Notes: generated from the sequence alone by a model not told the origin. A DNA stretch of 64,000 bases from DAOTVX01 sp034436015 (GCA_034436015.1 DAOTWG010000005.1:1-64000), one strand, 5' to 3'; counted from the stretch's first letter, positions 17,801 to 26,284 are shown. Program-made: numbers and translations.

Positions 17801-18060
17801 GCACGGCCCATCCGGCCGACCCCGTCCTCGACAAGCGCGGTCGCGTCATCGGTTGGGTGACCTCCTGCGCCATTGACTCGGAAGGGATGTTGACCGGCCA
17901 GGCATACCTGGAGCTGAAATACGCCGAGGAGGGAACGCCCATCTTTGTCTATCAGGGCGCGCCGACGGAAATCGGCCCTGTGCCCGCCGCGATGAAACTC
18001 GGCGATAAGAGTGTGCTTCCTACGCCTGCGCTGGTGGTGAGCCGCTTTCCAAAACTTTAA
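14887..18060 (+). CDS. Serine hydroxymethyltransferase-aminomethyltransferase (GlyA-GcvT) fusion
   Basis: A 1057-residue fusion of two folate enzymes. Residues about 20-470 are SHMT, which interconverts serine and glycine with methylene-THF; the PLP lysine is K265 in STTHKTLDGPRG, and SGIRLGTPW marks the end of the core. An extra segment of about 26 residues (63-90) splits the usual EGYP/RYYKG motif. Residues 500-596 form an unrecognised region. Residues 597-640 are a linker with C606, C612, C619 and C622. Residues 646-1057 are GcvT, the T-protein of glycine cleavage, with VIDDLLVY carrying the folate-site aspartate and GLGARDSLRTEAGLPLYGHE. The frame is open from 14710 through the tRNA, but ATG 14887 has GGAG six bases upstream and lies after the tRNA terminator. 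P, H and L proteins of glycine cleavage are not nearby. Confidence 0.93.
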   Translation: MTDYLFRGSLAELDPDVYELTQLEAERQYRKLILIPSESQAPFAVREALASAFQNIYAEGYPDEDTRQMSEAEILDYPRRLAHYRRYSDPRYYKGTEYADLIEALARRRCAEAFAANGIAAEAIYVNVQPLSGAPANNAVYTALINPGDTVLGMSLLHGGHLTHGSSANRSGKLYHIVHYTVDPQTERIDYDALLALAREHRPKLIIAGYSSYPWIPDWEKYRRIADEVGAHLLADISHIGGLVAAGVVPSPVGFAHVITSTTHKTLDGPRGAIILTTDPALAKKIDRAVFPGEQGGPHVQVFAALALTFKLARTPQFVALQRQTLQNAAAMAARLQERGLRLPYGGTNSHMLNVDCRPIQGPDGVSLSGDQAARILDLVGIVVNRNTIPGDKSALDPSGIRLGTPWITQRGFDEEKTRQLADCIADVLLACAPHNVDSPRKGRVRRAKVDFNVLEETKLRVRALAESAGVDFSPPSHGYPHFYYLDDKITSGLLDLQGPRVRQMLDYAVCADLSTLAEGQSAPVCLATPRGRLHGRLTCLSREAYRLTLPAEGASLAAAWLRDLSDGYVSFNLDGSPDYTPLRMPGPVVVSETEGRGEATPAGACNHDAVCKPWFLGCEDCEQSAPVGAKSLPDFAWQEKEAPLRRTPLYEVHKALGAKLAPFAGWEMPLWYTSVMEEHLATRQAAGLFDVTHMGIYDVRGRDAAAFLDSVCANDCGGLLPGESLYTHFLTPDADVIDDLLVYRLEWEHYLLVVNAANDDKDYAWLTAVRDGAVKVDNARPWARAYGYNAEIRNLRDPKAGEDMRLDIALQGPKSLDILLTLGTDAENAQRLKMLARTQLCRARIGKFDLIVSRTGYTGEKMAFELFVHPQEAAALWNAILTAGGPFGVKPVGLGARDSLRTEAGLPLYGHEMGAGSGKQGQRDLGVGEAGFGSYVKLYKPWFIGRAAFAAREKERKGVVARFRFTEKGVRTAHPADPVLDKRGRVIGWVTSCAIDSEGMLTGQAYLELKYAEEGTPIFVYQGAPTEIGPVPAAMKLGDKSVLPTPALVVSRFPKL

Positions 18061-18089
18061 AGCGAATATCCCTTCCTCGGTGGAGAGTC

Positions 18090-18119
18090 ACAAACCGCAG
18101 CGCAGTCGCGGCGGTTTGT
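18090..18119. terminator. Hairpin between two convergent genes
   Basis: Perfect 9-bp arms ACAAACCGC (18090-18098) and GCGGTTTGT (18111-18119). It lies between the ends of glyA-gcvT and the PIG-V-like gene and could end transcripts from both sides. No T-run. Confidence 0.5.
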
Positions 18120-18167
18120 CGGTTTACAGTGGGCAAACCCAGGGCTGGCGCGCATGCGCCGATCGAA

Positions 18168-19568
18168 TCACGCCACCCAAAAGTTGAATGCGAACAGCGT
18201 GGCCAACAGGCCCATGAGGAGCGTGCTCGCCAGAGTCCAGACGCGGTCGAAGACCGGATTCCGACCCCAGCGCGCCAATGCCACAAAGATGGCGGGAGCG
18301 GTGAGGATATAGCGAGGCATTCCCTGCGCGCCGCCACTGCCCCAGGAGAGCACAACCACAGCGAGGCTGAACCAGGCCAGCTCCGGGTAGCGTTTCCAGG
18401 TGGCCGCGCAGGCGATCACTCCAAGCAGGATAGCGGCGAACTCCAGCAGGTAATACGCGGTGCGTTCCGGTACGCCGTCGAAAAGCATCTGATGAAAGGC
18501 TGTTGCCCAGGCGTAGTAGGACTGACCCAACAACAGGAAACCCCGGCCGAAGTAGTGTTGCTCTACAAAACTAAACTTGATGCCCAGGGGGGAGAATTTC
18601 CAAACCAAGAACGCCAGAGCCGGCGAGAGAACCACAAGACCTTTGGCAAAAGAACGCAGCACATACAGTTCTTCTCGGATTTGTTCCCAGCTAGGGTCGC
18701 CCGGTTTTTCGCGGCGCAGGACCTTGCGCCAGGCCGCTGCCAGCATGCGCAGGGAATGCGCCATGTAGTAGTACATCTGTCGCCATTCGAGGTCGAGGTC
18801 CAGCCAATCGCCCTCGCGCACCCAGGCGATAAACAGGGGGATGAACAGGGTGGCGCCGACCGCGCGCGTCAACGTAGCGCAAATGCCCAAGACGCCAGCC
18901 CAGAACCATTGTTTGCGCCGCAGGAGCGCCAGCGTCCAGAACGCTAGACCCACGAATAGTCCCTCGGTATAGACCTGCGCCAGGAAAAAGCCCGTCGGGA
19001 AGATAAGCAGGTAGAACGCCGCGCGCAAGCCGCCCTCTTCGCCCAGGGTATCGCGAGTCAAGTCGTAGAGCGCCAGCATCCCTGCCAGCGCACCCAACGC
19101 TGAAATGATCACGCCCGCCAGAGTCGCCGTGGCAATCGGGTTTAGCCCTAGCACGAGCAAGGGGAAGGAAAGCAAGCGGATGGTCAGAGGATAGAAGGGG
19201 AAGAAGGCGTAACTGAGCGACATGTAATTCCGGAGCGAGATGCCGCTGTGGATGACAGTATGATCTGCCACGTAACTCACATCACCAAAGGGCGAGAGTG
19301 CCTTGACGCGCGGATTGTCGTACCCACCGGCGGCGATCCCCAGGTAATATTCCGAGTCCCAAGCGACCTGATCGTTCAGGAAAGGCTCGGTCAAGTAGGG
19401 CCAGCGGCTCTGGTAACCGGCACTTGCTGTCATTCTCGTGGTCCATTCCAGCGCCCGATCAGGCCAGGCCGGTTGGAAACGCGCCGTAGACCAGGCCTGG
19501 TAGCCAATCACGATGAAGACCCAGGCCAGCCACATGAAAACGATTGTGCGTATTGTCGGGTTTTTCAC
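18168..19568 (-). CDS. PIG-V-like membrane mannosyltransferase
   Basis: A 466-residue multi-pass membrane protein. WDSEYYLGIA near residue 70 matches the W-D-x-x-x-Y-x-x-I-A motif in the first large loop of PIG-V and its bacterial relatives (COG5542), GT-C enzymes that use polyprenyl-phosphate mannose. PSLEQI-like charged cytoplasmic loops and about ten helices fit the family. It begins seven bases after the second ABC permease gene stops, so it is probably the last gene of the LacI-operator-controlled operon. Linking a glycosyltransferase with sugar-type permeases suggests shared carbohydrate control; the sugar is unknown. Confidence 0.8.
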   Translation of the reverse strand: MKNPTIRTIVFMWLAWVFIVIGYQAWSTARFQPAWPDRALEWTTRMTASAGYQSRWPYLTEPFLNDQVAWDSEYYLGIAAGGYDNPRVKALSPFGDVSYVADHTVIHSGISLRNYMSLSYAFFPFYPLTIRLLSFPLLVLGLNPIATATLAGVIISALGALAGMLALYDLTRDTLGEEGGLRAAFYLLIFPTGFFLAQVYTEGLFVGLAFWTLALLRRKQWFWAGVLGICATLTRAVGATLFIPLFIAWVREGDWLDLDLEWRQMYYYMAHSLRMLAAAWRKVLRREKPGDPSWEQIREELYVLRSFAKGLVVLSPALAFLVWKFSPLGIKFSFVEQHYFGRGFLLLGQSYYAWATAFHQMLFDGVPERTAYYLLEFAAILLGVIACAATWKRYPELAWFSLAVVVLSWGSGGAQGMPRYILTAPAIFVALARWGRNPVFDRVWTLASTLLMGLLATLFAFNFWVA

Positions 19569-19575
19569 GGCGACC

Positions 19576-20685
19576 TCACTTCTCCAGACCGGTTACCACC
19601 AGATCGCGCATGAAGAAGCGTTGCGCAAGGAACAAGACCAGGATGGGAATGAGGAGAATGATGACCGCGCTCGCCTGTAACCTTTCCGGCGTGAAACCAT
19701 AGGTCTGGAACGCCTGACCACTGAACGAGATCGTCCACAGGTCATGGCGCGTGCTTAGGTAGAGGCTGGAAAAGCGTAGTTCGTTCCAGATGTAAAAGAA
19801 ATGGAGCAGAGCGATTGTGATAATGGCCGGCATAGCCTGCGGCGCGATAATGGAGGTCAGGATGCGCAGTGGCCCGGCCCCGTCTAACATGGCGGCTTCG
19901 TCCAGATCGCGCGGGATGCTCTTGAAATTCTGTCGCAAGAGAAAGATAAAGATAGCGTTCCCGAAAAGATGTGGCGTCAGGAGGGGCAGGAACGTACCTC
20001 CCCATTTCAACACGCGAGTGTAAATAAAGAATGAGGGCACTAGGGTAATGCTATCCGGAATCATAATGGTCGCAATGAGCAAGAAGAACAAGACCCGGCC
20101 GCCAGGGATACGAAAGCGAGAAAAGCCATAGGCGACAGCGATGGAGGAAAGCAAGACGCCCACTCCGCTGAGGAGCGCAATCGTCAACGTGTTTTTCAAG
20201 AGTCGCCCGTAGTTGATGCGCTGGAAGAGAAAAGCGAAGTTCGACCAATTCAATCGGAACCGATAGACACCCTCCAGCGAGCGCCAGGAACCCTCCCAGC
20301 GAATCAGGCCGGCTTCAGGATGTTCCGGGTCGAGGAATTCGCTATAGGCGCGGCTGGAGTTGACCAAGGCCAGGTGGCGGATGCCTTCGTCCGTTGGCAC
20401 CTTATACAGGGCATACGTCCTGCCACCGTACGTGAAAGTCAGGCGCTCGGCAGGCAGAATCGGCGCGTAGGTATCTCGCATTTGCTCCTGTGACTTCAGC
20501 GAGGTGATCAACATGTAGAGCAGAGGGGAGAGATATAACGCGACGAGGGTGAAGATGAATAGGTTGAGCAGTGCCGTTCCGGTGAATTCCCAGATGCGTA
20601 ACGTCAAGGTGGAGACATGGTGGTCTGGCGCGCCGCGGTACTGCTTCTTCCCTGCCTGTCCCTCTGTTTTCCGTTGGGTTGTCAT
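19576..20685 (-). CDS. Sugar-type ABC transporter permease (MalG/UgpE-like)
   Basis: A 369-residue inner-membrane permease. The EAA loop that contacts the ATPase is visible (DLDEAAMLDGAGPL). The C-terminal five helices are canonical. An unusually long extracytoplasmic region of roughly 100 residues (about 65-165, with TYGGRTYALY and FLDPEHPE) sits between the first helix and the core, so the protein is longer than the usual 275-300. Start: ATG 20685 has GGAG upstream and lies 26 bp after the first permease gene; the upstream open frame is a shadow of that gene. No ATPase or binding-protein gene is adjacent, so these must come from elsewhere. Confidence 0.92.
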   Translation of the reverse strand: MTTQRKTEGQAGKKQYRGAPDHHVSTLTLRIWEFTGTALLNLFIFTLVALYLSPLLYMLITSLKSQEQMRDTYAPILPAERLTFTYGGRTYALYKVPTDEGIRHLALVNSSRAYSEFLDPEHPEAGLIRWEGSWRSLEGVYRFRLNWSNFAFLFQRINYGRLLKNTLTIALLSGVGVLLSSIAVAYGFSRFRIPGGRVLFFLLIATIMIPDSITLVPSFFIYTRVLKWGGTFLPLLTPHLFGNAIFIFLLRQNFKSIPRDLDEAAMLDGAGPLRILTSIIAPQAMPAIITIALLHFFYIWNELRFSSLYLSTRHDLWTISFSGQAFQTYGFTPERLQASAVIILLIPILVLFLAQRFFMRDLVVTGLEK

Positions 20686-20711
20686 ACCGTGTTTCTCCGG
20701 TAAAGAGCGTA

Positions 20712-21653
20712 TCAGAGCGATTCGCACGCGGCTTCCTCGGGGAAGTACACCCAACGGCGCGCGCTCTGAAAGAGAAGGACAGTAAGGGTCATGGTCGCCA
20801 GGAACATGACCCAGGTCAGCGCGCTGGCATACCCCAGACGACTCAGTGAAAACATGGTGTAGTTGATGTAATTTTCCATCGGCGAGAAGACCTGGCGAAA
20901 CGTCACGCCGCGATCGAGCAGAACCGAACCGCCGAAGGCACCGGTCAAGTTGACGACCAGGGTAAAGAAGATCGCCGGCGAGATGAGGGGAATGGTGATG
21001 GAAAAGAAACGGGTAAGCGGCCCAGCGCCGTCCACGCGCGCCGCTTCGTACAGTTCCTTGTTGATCCCCTGCATCGCGCCTAACAGGATCAGAAAACCCG
21101 GCCCAACACTCCAAAGAGTAATCATCAACAGGAACGAACCCATGCCAACGGAAGAGGGAAGGTTGAGCGGTTTGAGAATCAGGCGGTCCAACCAACCGCT
21201 GTTGGGCGTGGTTAATCCCGACCAAATAAAGAAAATGGCGATCGCCGAAAGGATGCTGGGCATGAACACGAGCGTCCGTAGGAGCGAGCGCGCGCGCAGA
21301 CGTTCGCTGGAAAAGACGGCGGCCAACGCCAACGCAATGACCAGTTCGAGGGGCACAGTGAGCAGGAAATAGCCGATGGAACCAAACAGGCTGGCTCCGG
21401 CCATTTCATCGCCCCAAAAATACACGTAGTTCGCCAGACCAACGAAGCGCACCTTCTCGGGCTCCAGCATGTTGAAGTTCGTGAACGAGAAGCCCAACGC
21501 CGTCAGCAGAGGAATAAGTTTCAACAATACGAAGCCAAGAAGCCAGGGTAAGATAAAGAAAAAACCAACCCTGGCCTCATAACGCGCCAGGGAGAGGGGA
21601 CGCTTGTCGGAATCTGACCGGTTTTCCTTTCGCCCCGATTCTGAGGGGGACAT
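20712..21653 (-). CDS. Sugar-type ABC transporter permease (MalF/UgpA-like)
   Basis: A 313-residue permease with a charged N-terminus and six helices. The EAA loop reads ELYEAARVDGAGPL. It pairs with the MalG-like permease downstream. It is the first gene of a minus-strand operon whose promoter and LacI-type operator lie 24-64 bases upstream. The family (carbohydrate uptake, CUT1-like) is clear, and the operator type also fits a sugar. The exact substrate cannot be read from sequence. Confidence 0.93.
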   Translation of the reverse strand: MSPSESGRKENRSDSDKRPLSLARYEARVGFFFILPWLLGFVLLKLIPLLTALGFSFTNFNMLEPEKVRFVGLANYVYFWGDEMAGASLFGSIGYFLLTVPLELVIALALAAVFSSERLRARSLLRTLVFMPSILSAIAIFFIWSGLTTPNSGWLDRLILKPLNLPSSVGMGSFLLMITLWSVGPGFLILLGAMQGINKELYEAARVDGAGPLTRFFSITIPLISPAIFFTLVVNLTGAFGGSVLLDRGVTFRQVFSPMENYINYTMFSLSRLGYASALTWVMFLATMTLTVLLFQSARRWVYFPEEAACESL

Positions 21654-21675
21654 AGAAGTATCTCCTCGCTGTTTT

Positions 21676-21689
21676 TGAAACCGGTTTCA
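21676..21689 (-). promoter_or_regulatory. LacI-family operator
   Basis: TGAAACCGGTTTCA is a perfect 14-bp palindrome with the central CG of LacI-family sites. Its edge touches the -10 box of the permease promoter, so a bound repressor would block RNA polymerase. No LacI-family gene lies in the window. Confidence 0.75.
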
Positions 21690-21717
21690 TTATCGGCGAA
21701 AGGCAGGGTTTTGTCAA
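21689..21717 (-). promoter_or_regulatory. Sigma-A promoter of the ABC permease operon
   Basis: On the minus strand TTGACA (21712-21717), a 17-bp spacer and GATAAT (21689-21694) form a near-consensus promoter directly before the palindromic operator. The start codon is at 21653. Confidence 0.8.
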
Positions 21718-22236
21718 GGATGATCCCTGTGGCGATTGTGCAAATGCCATCCACCCTCCTTCCTCCTTTCTCGGGCATGGGGATTCCCCCCGATGGCGAA
21801 CCATCACGGAAATAGGGTATACTTTAAGGGCGAATAGGAGCCTCTCTGATTCCTTTGACTTACTCTGTTGCAAACACACAGGTATCCTATCACGGCAAGA
21901 CGGCGCAGCCGCCAACAAACTCCTCCATATAACCCAGGGGATTGCTTCACCCACTTTCAGCAGCTTGCAATGACATAGCCTTGTTGCGCCTCCCTAATCC
22001 TTGCAACCAAGCGACCCGGAAAGGGCACGTCAAATCACCAAGAGGTTCGCCAAGCGCAAAGAACCGCCGATTTCTCCCCGACAACGTAGTATCCCGGAAG
22101 GAGTCCTCTCGCTTTGTTGGCGTCTGCACGAGTTTTTGCTACGATGTCAGATTCCCGGTCATCAGGTGCTCCGACGTCCCGTCCCAGGGCAAACGGTGAG
22201 ATGCCTGCGAGACATCCCAACAGTTGGAGAATTATC
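21718..22236. other. Intergenic stretch of about 520 bp without a convincing gene
   Basis: Short frames here have no family likeness or ribosome-binding site. A TATACT box (about 21828) on the plus strand is the only promoter-like element noticed. The left edge is the permease promoter. Confidence 0.5.
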
Positions 22237-22488
22237 ATGGCCATGGCAGCTACGGAAGAAACAACTCTGCGCGCAAGGGAAGAAAACAACGATCGGGCCT
22301 GGAAGACGCGCGCGTTAGCAGTCGGCACCCTGCTTGGTGCGTTGACCGGCCTGGGAGCGGCGTATCTCCTCACTCGACGAGTGGAAGAGCGAGGAGTACG
22401 GTTGGCAATTACCCCCGCCAAAGGGGTCAAACTGGGGATGTTGCTGGCCGGACTCCTGCGCTCGATTCTCTCGTGGGGCGAGGAGTAG
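22237..22488 (+). CDS. Small single-helix membrane protein with glycine-zipper-like segment
   Basis: An 83-residue protein with a charged N-terminus (EETTLRAREENNDRAWK), one hydrophobic helix rich in small residues (GTLLGALTGLGAAYLL) and a second weakly hydrophobic C-terminal part. Proteins of this form are found as hypotheticals in Chloroflexota, without known function. ATG 22237 has GGAG eight bases upstream; the longer open frame begins in non-coding sequence. It converges with the YCF48 lipoprotein gene six bases further on. Confidence 0.65.
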   Translation: MAMAATEETTLRAREENNDRAWKTRALAVGTLLGALTGLGAAYLLTRRVEERGVRLAITPAKGVKLGMLLAGLLRSILSWGEE

Positions 22489-22494
22489 GATGGG

Positions 22495-23685
22495 TTAAGG
22501 GATCAACGCCTCCCAATGCGCGCCGCCATCGCCGGTATGGTAAAGGGAACGGCGTCCGCTCGCATCGGCTGTGAGCGCCCAACCGTGTTGCGCGTCGACA
22601 AAGTGGAAGGAGACCAGTATGCTGCTCCAATCCACATCCGTGAGGGTGGTCTCCCAGGTGAGGCCGCCGTCATGGGAAACGTGGATTTGGGGGCCTCCAT
22701 CCCATACCCAGAAATCCCTCGCGGAGGCGATTGAGTAAGAACCAACCGCCGTCAACGGCGAGGCGGCCGTCCACGTTTGCCCGCCATCGTGCGAGACGTA
22801 GAAAACCATGGCAATAGACTCTGCATCATAGAGTGTTGCAGCGAAGACGCCCTCCCGGGAGTTAAAGAAGCGCGGCGCGCCGACTACGGTCTGCGCCAAT
22901 TCGTAACCGGTTGGTGGGGTCACGGCTTGCTGGCTCCAGGAGTAACCGCCGTCAGAGGTAGTGTATAGATAGAGAACGCCCGCCATGGGCACACTGCCGC
23001 CCACCCAGGCACGCTCTTCATCCAAGACCCCCAGTCCCAATTTGCTGCCTGCGAGCGGCAAGGTATCCGACGCGCCGGAGAGGGTGGGATCGTTCACGTA
23101 GACCTGCCTCCAGGTTGCGCCGCCGTCTTCGGTACGAAAAATGGCGACAGCTTGCGAGCCGGCGCCGGCGCCGAGGTCGGCCATCATCCAACCGCGCTCG
23201 GCATCCAGGAATTCCATATCTCCGGTGCTGAAGGGGACTGGCGCAACCGACCAGTTCCGGCCGCCATCGTTCGTGCGATAGAGCAGACCGCTGACAGGGT
23301 ATTGGAGCGCAACAAGCAACCAGGCATGATTGGCATCCAGACGAGCCAGGCTGGCGGACAGATCGAAACCGGCTTCAAGACCGATGGGTGTGGCATTCAA
23401 CCAGGTCGCGCCGCCGTCTTCAGTGCGCAGCACGGCGTTGGCACTCAACGCCCAACCATTGGCGCGGTCCACCATGGACAGGTGGTAAATGGATGGTGCG
23501 CCGACCGGCTCCAGCGTGCGCGCCGGCAAGGATGTCACCGGGCCGCTCTCCCCCGCCATGTCCGTCGCCAGTTCTGGCGGCAGCGGAGTCCGGTCTCCCG
23601 AAGGACGTGGCAGGTTGCACGCGAAGATCATTGCTGCCAACACCACGATCACGAACTTTCTCGAAAAATGAGAGGAATTCTTCAT
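22495..23685 (-). CDS. Lipoprotein with YCF48/BNR-type beta-propeller repeats
   Basis: A 396-residue exported lipoprotein with a lipobox (MIFAC, Cys near residue 20). At least five repeats contain the pattern T-x-D-G-G-x-T/S-W (RTEDGGATW, RTNDGGRNW, TTSDGGYSW, VSHDGGQTW, VSHDGGLTW), typical of sialidase/YCF48-like propellers. The Asp-box repeats run from about residue 65 to the end. YCF48 assists photosystem II assembly in plants, but bacterial lipoproteins of this kind have no known job and no photosynthesis gene is here. ATG 23685 has GGAGGA upstream; the earlier open frame is not used. It shares the CNLPR sequence after the signal peptide with the NBR1-Ig lipoprotein at 5.2 kb. Confidence 0.87.
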   Translation of the reverse strand: MKNSSHFSRKFVIVVLAAMIFACNLPRPSGDRTPLPPELATDMAGESGPVTSLPARTLEPVGAPSIYHLSMVDRANGWALSANAVLRTEDGGATWLNATPIGLEAGFDLSASLARLDANHAWLLVALQYPVSGLLYRTNDGGRNWSVAPVPFSTGDMEFLDAERGWMMADLGAGAGSQAVAIFRTEDGGATWRQVYVNDPTLSGASDTLPLAGSKLGLGVLDEERAWVGGSVPMAGVLYLYTTSDGGYSWSQQAVTPPTGYELAQTVVGAPRFFNSREGVFAATLYDAESIAMVFYVSHDGGQTWTAASPLTAVGSYSIASARDFWVWDGGPQIHVSHDGGLTWETTLTDVDWSSILVSFHFVDAQHGWALTADASGRRSLYHTGDGGAHWEALIP

Positions 23686-24019
23686 ACACTTCCTCCGTAA
23701 GGAACGTTTGCCATCCTTTCCATTGTACCACCAAGCGCCACCGGCGTTTTGCCTGCCGTTTGTACGGCTTGGCAAACAGCCTTCCACCGTGCACATTCGA
23801 TGAGAGAGGTTTTCGCTTTCACTACGAATTTTAGGAAGCCGATTCACCGCTAGCGCCGAATAGCAGACCTCCAACACACCAGAACGGAGAGTAAGGAGCG
23901 GGGGTAAAGCGACGGACGCAACTGTTTCAACGGGAGGATTTATGCCATAATTAGGAGTAAGCCTGCTCGCGTCGTGCGCGCTCTATCATGTTTTGAGCAA
24001 ACTACCAAGGAGAAAGCCT

Positions 24020-26284
24020 ATGTCCTCGATCACAAGGGAAGAAGCTCTGGAATACCATCGCCTGAAAGGCCAGCCGGGGAAAATCACCGTTGTTCCTACC
24101 AAACCGATGGATACCCAGCGCGATTTGAGCCTGGCCTACACGCCAGGCGTGGCTATACCCGTGCTGGAAATCGAACGGAATCCCGAAGCAGCTTACGAGT
24201 ATACGGCGAAGGGCAACTTGGTGGCCGTGCTCTCGAACGGGACGGCCATTCTTGGGCTGGGGGATCGCGGCGCGCTGGCATCCAAGCCGGTCATGGAGGG
24301 CAAAGGGGTGCTGTTCAAGAAATTTGCCGATGTAGATGTATTCGATATCGAGGTGGACACTCGTGACCCGGACGAGGTCATCCTTGTGGCAAAGGCCATC
24401 GCGCCCACCTTCGGCGGTATCAATCTAGAAGACATCAAGGCCCCCGAGTGCTTCTACATTGAAGAGAAGCTGAAGGAACTGCTGGATATTCCGGTCTTCC
24501 ACGATGATCAACACGGCACAGCCATCATCGCCTCTGCTGCATTGGCGAGCGCGCTGGAACTGGTCGGTAAGAAGCATGAGGAGATACGCATGACGATCTG
24601 TGGCGCAGGCGCGGCGGCGATCTCCTGCGCCAAACTCGCCATGCGCTGGGGCGTTCGCCGCGAACATATCCTCATGGTGGACAGTAAGGGCGTCATCTAT
24701 AAAGGACGGCTGGAGGGTATGAACAAGTACAAGGAGGAATTTGCCGTGGAGACCGATTGCCGCACCCTGGCCGATGCCGTGCGCGGGGCAGATGTCTTCT
24801 ACGGACTCTCGGCTGCCAACATCCTGACGCCGGAGATGGCGCGCAGTATGGCGGAACGCCCTATCATCTTCGCCATGGCAAACCCCGACCCGGAAATCCC
24901 TTACGAACTGGCAAAGGAAGTCCGTCCCGATGCGATCATTGCTACCGGCCGCTCCGACTACCCGAACCAGGTCAATAACGTGCTCGGCTTCCCCTTCATT
25001 TTCCGCGGCGCGCTGGATGTGCGCGCCCGCGCCATCAACGACGAGATGAAATTCGCCGCCTCGCAGGCACTTTACGCCCTGGCCCATGAAGACGTTCCCG
25101 ATTCGGTGCTGCGTGCGTATGGCGTGGAGAGTCTGAAGTTCGGGCCAGATTATATCCTCCCCAAGCCGCTTGACCCGCGCGTGATGCTCTGGGAAGCGCC
25201 GGCCGTTGCCAGAGCGGCCATGGAGACCGGCGTGGCGCGCAAGACCGTGAACCTCGATGAATACCGTGAACAACTGGCCTATCGACAGGGAATGGGGGAG
25301 CGCGTCCGCTATTTCATCTTGAATAAGGCTCGTTCAGCGCAGCCGAAGAAGCGCATTGTCTTCGCCGAAGGCGAGGAGCGGAAAATTATCCGCGCCGCGG
25401 CACAGGTGCTCGAAGAGGGGATTGGCTTGCCGATCCTTATCGGCCGTCCCGAAGTCATCCGGCGTATCATGAGCGATCTCTCGCTCCAGTTCTCCTGTGC
25501 AATCGTGGACCCTTCCCACCTTGCGAAGCGCGAGGAATATGCCCGCGCCTACCACGAACTGCGCGCTCGCCGAGGCGTGACGTTGGAACAGGCGCGCAAA
25601 CGCGTTTGCGAGCCGAACGTGTTGGGGCCGCTGATGGTCAAGATGGGCGATGCGGATTGTTTCGTCTCCGGCCTGACCTACGAATATGCTGAGGTCATCC
25701 GCCCGGCGCTCCAGATTCATCGCACGCGGCGCGAGGCGCGGCTAGCGGCCGGTCTGTACATCATGCTCGTCGAGGATCGGGTTTACTTCTTCACAGACGC
25801 CACGGTCAACATCGAGCCGAGCGCGGAAGACCTGGCAGAGATCGCCTCGCTGGCAGCCGACTTTGCCCGTCAATTGGAGATTGAACCGCGTGTGGCCTTC
25901 CTGTCCTTCTCGAACTTTGGCTCCAGCCGCCATCCGTTAGCCGAAAAAGTGGCCCAGGCTGTGCAACGTTTCCGAGCGCGCCGCCCCGATATCGCGGCGG
26001 ACGGCGAAATGCAGGCCGATACGGCCGTGGTCGCCGAGATTATCAAGCAACGCTACCCTTTCAGCGCGGTCAAGGATGCGAACGTGCTGGTTTTCCCCTC
26101 GCTCGAGGCCGCCAATGTCGCCTACAAACTCCTTGCCCGCCTAGGCAAGGCGAAAGCCATCGGCCCGATTCTTCTGGGCATTGGCGCGCCGGTGCATGTC
26201 CTACAAACCGGCGACGACGCAGCAAACATCGTCCAGGTAGCGGCGATAGCAGTCATGGACGCCATGGCTCGCGAACAAGCGTGA
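24020..26284 (+). CDS. maeB: NADP-type malic enzyme with C-terminal phosphotransacetylase-like domain
   Basis: A 754-residue enzyme that oxidises malate to pyruvate and CO2. Residues about 10-420 hold the malic domains (TDG-type motifs replaced by SLAYTPGVAIP, FHDDQHGTA, and the nucleotide fold ICGAGAAAISCA). Residues about 430-754 resemble phosphate acetyltransferase; in MaeB proteins this part is regulatory and not active. The length matches MaeB of E. coli (759). ATG 24020 follows AAGGAG by seven bases; an in-frame TTG at 23993 is less likely. It stands alone and probably feeds pyruvate and NADPH. Confidence 0.95.
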   Translation: MSSITREEALEYHRLKGQPGKITVVPTKPMDTQRDLSLAYTPGVAIPVLEIERNPEAAYEYTAKGNLVAVLSNGTAILGLGDRGALASKPVMEGKGVLFKKFADVDVFDIEVDTRDPDEVILVAKAIAPTFGGINLEDIKAPECFYIEEKLKELLDIPVFHDDQHGTAIIASAALASALELVGKKHEEIRMTICGAGAAAISCAKLAMRWGVRREHILMVDSKGVIYKGRLEGMNKYKEEFAVETDCRTLADAVRGADVFYGLSAANILTPEMARSMAERPIIFAMANPDPEIPYELAKEVRPDAIIATGRSDYPNQVNNVLGFPFIFRGALDVRARAINDEMKFAASQALYALAHEDVPDSVLRAYGVESLKFGPDYILPKPLDPRVMLWEAPAVARAAMETGVARKTVNLDEYREQLAYRQGMGERVRYFILNKARSAQPKKRIVFAEGEERKIIRAAAQVLEEGIGLPILIGRPEVIRRIMSDLSLQFSCAIVDPSHLAKREEYARAYHELRARRGVTLEQARKRVCEPNVLGPLMVKMGDADCFVSGLTYEYAEVIRPALQIHRTRREARLAAGLYIMLVEDRVYFFTDATVNIEPSAEDLAEIASLAADFARQLEIEPRVAFLSFSNFGSSRHPLAEKVAQAVQRFRARRPDIAADGEMQADTAVVAEIIKQRYPFSAVKDANVLVFPSLEAANVAYKLLARLGKAKAIGPILLGIGAPVHVLQTGDDAANIVQVAAIAVMDAMAREQA

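Noticed and set aside
20686..21225. N-terminal extension of the MalG-like permease frame
   Set aside because: This part is an antisense-frame shadow of the first permease gene and lacks permease features; ATG 20685 has its own Shine-Dalgarno.
22495..23685. Photosystem II assembly factor
   Set aside because: Only the Asp-box propeller repeats match YCF48. It is a lipoprotein and no photosynthesis gene is in the window.
24425..25273. 282-codon minus-strand frame inside maeB
   Set aside because: It is a shadow of the malic enzyme frame caused by high GC; no homology and a strong gene on the other strand.
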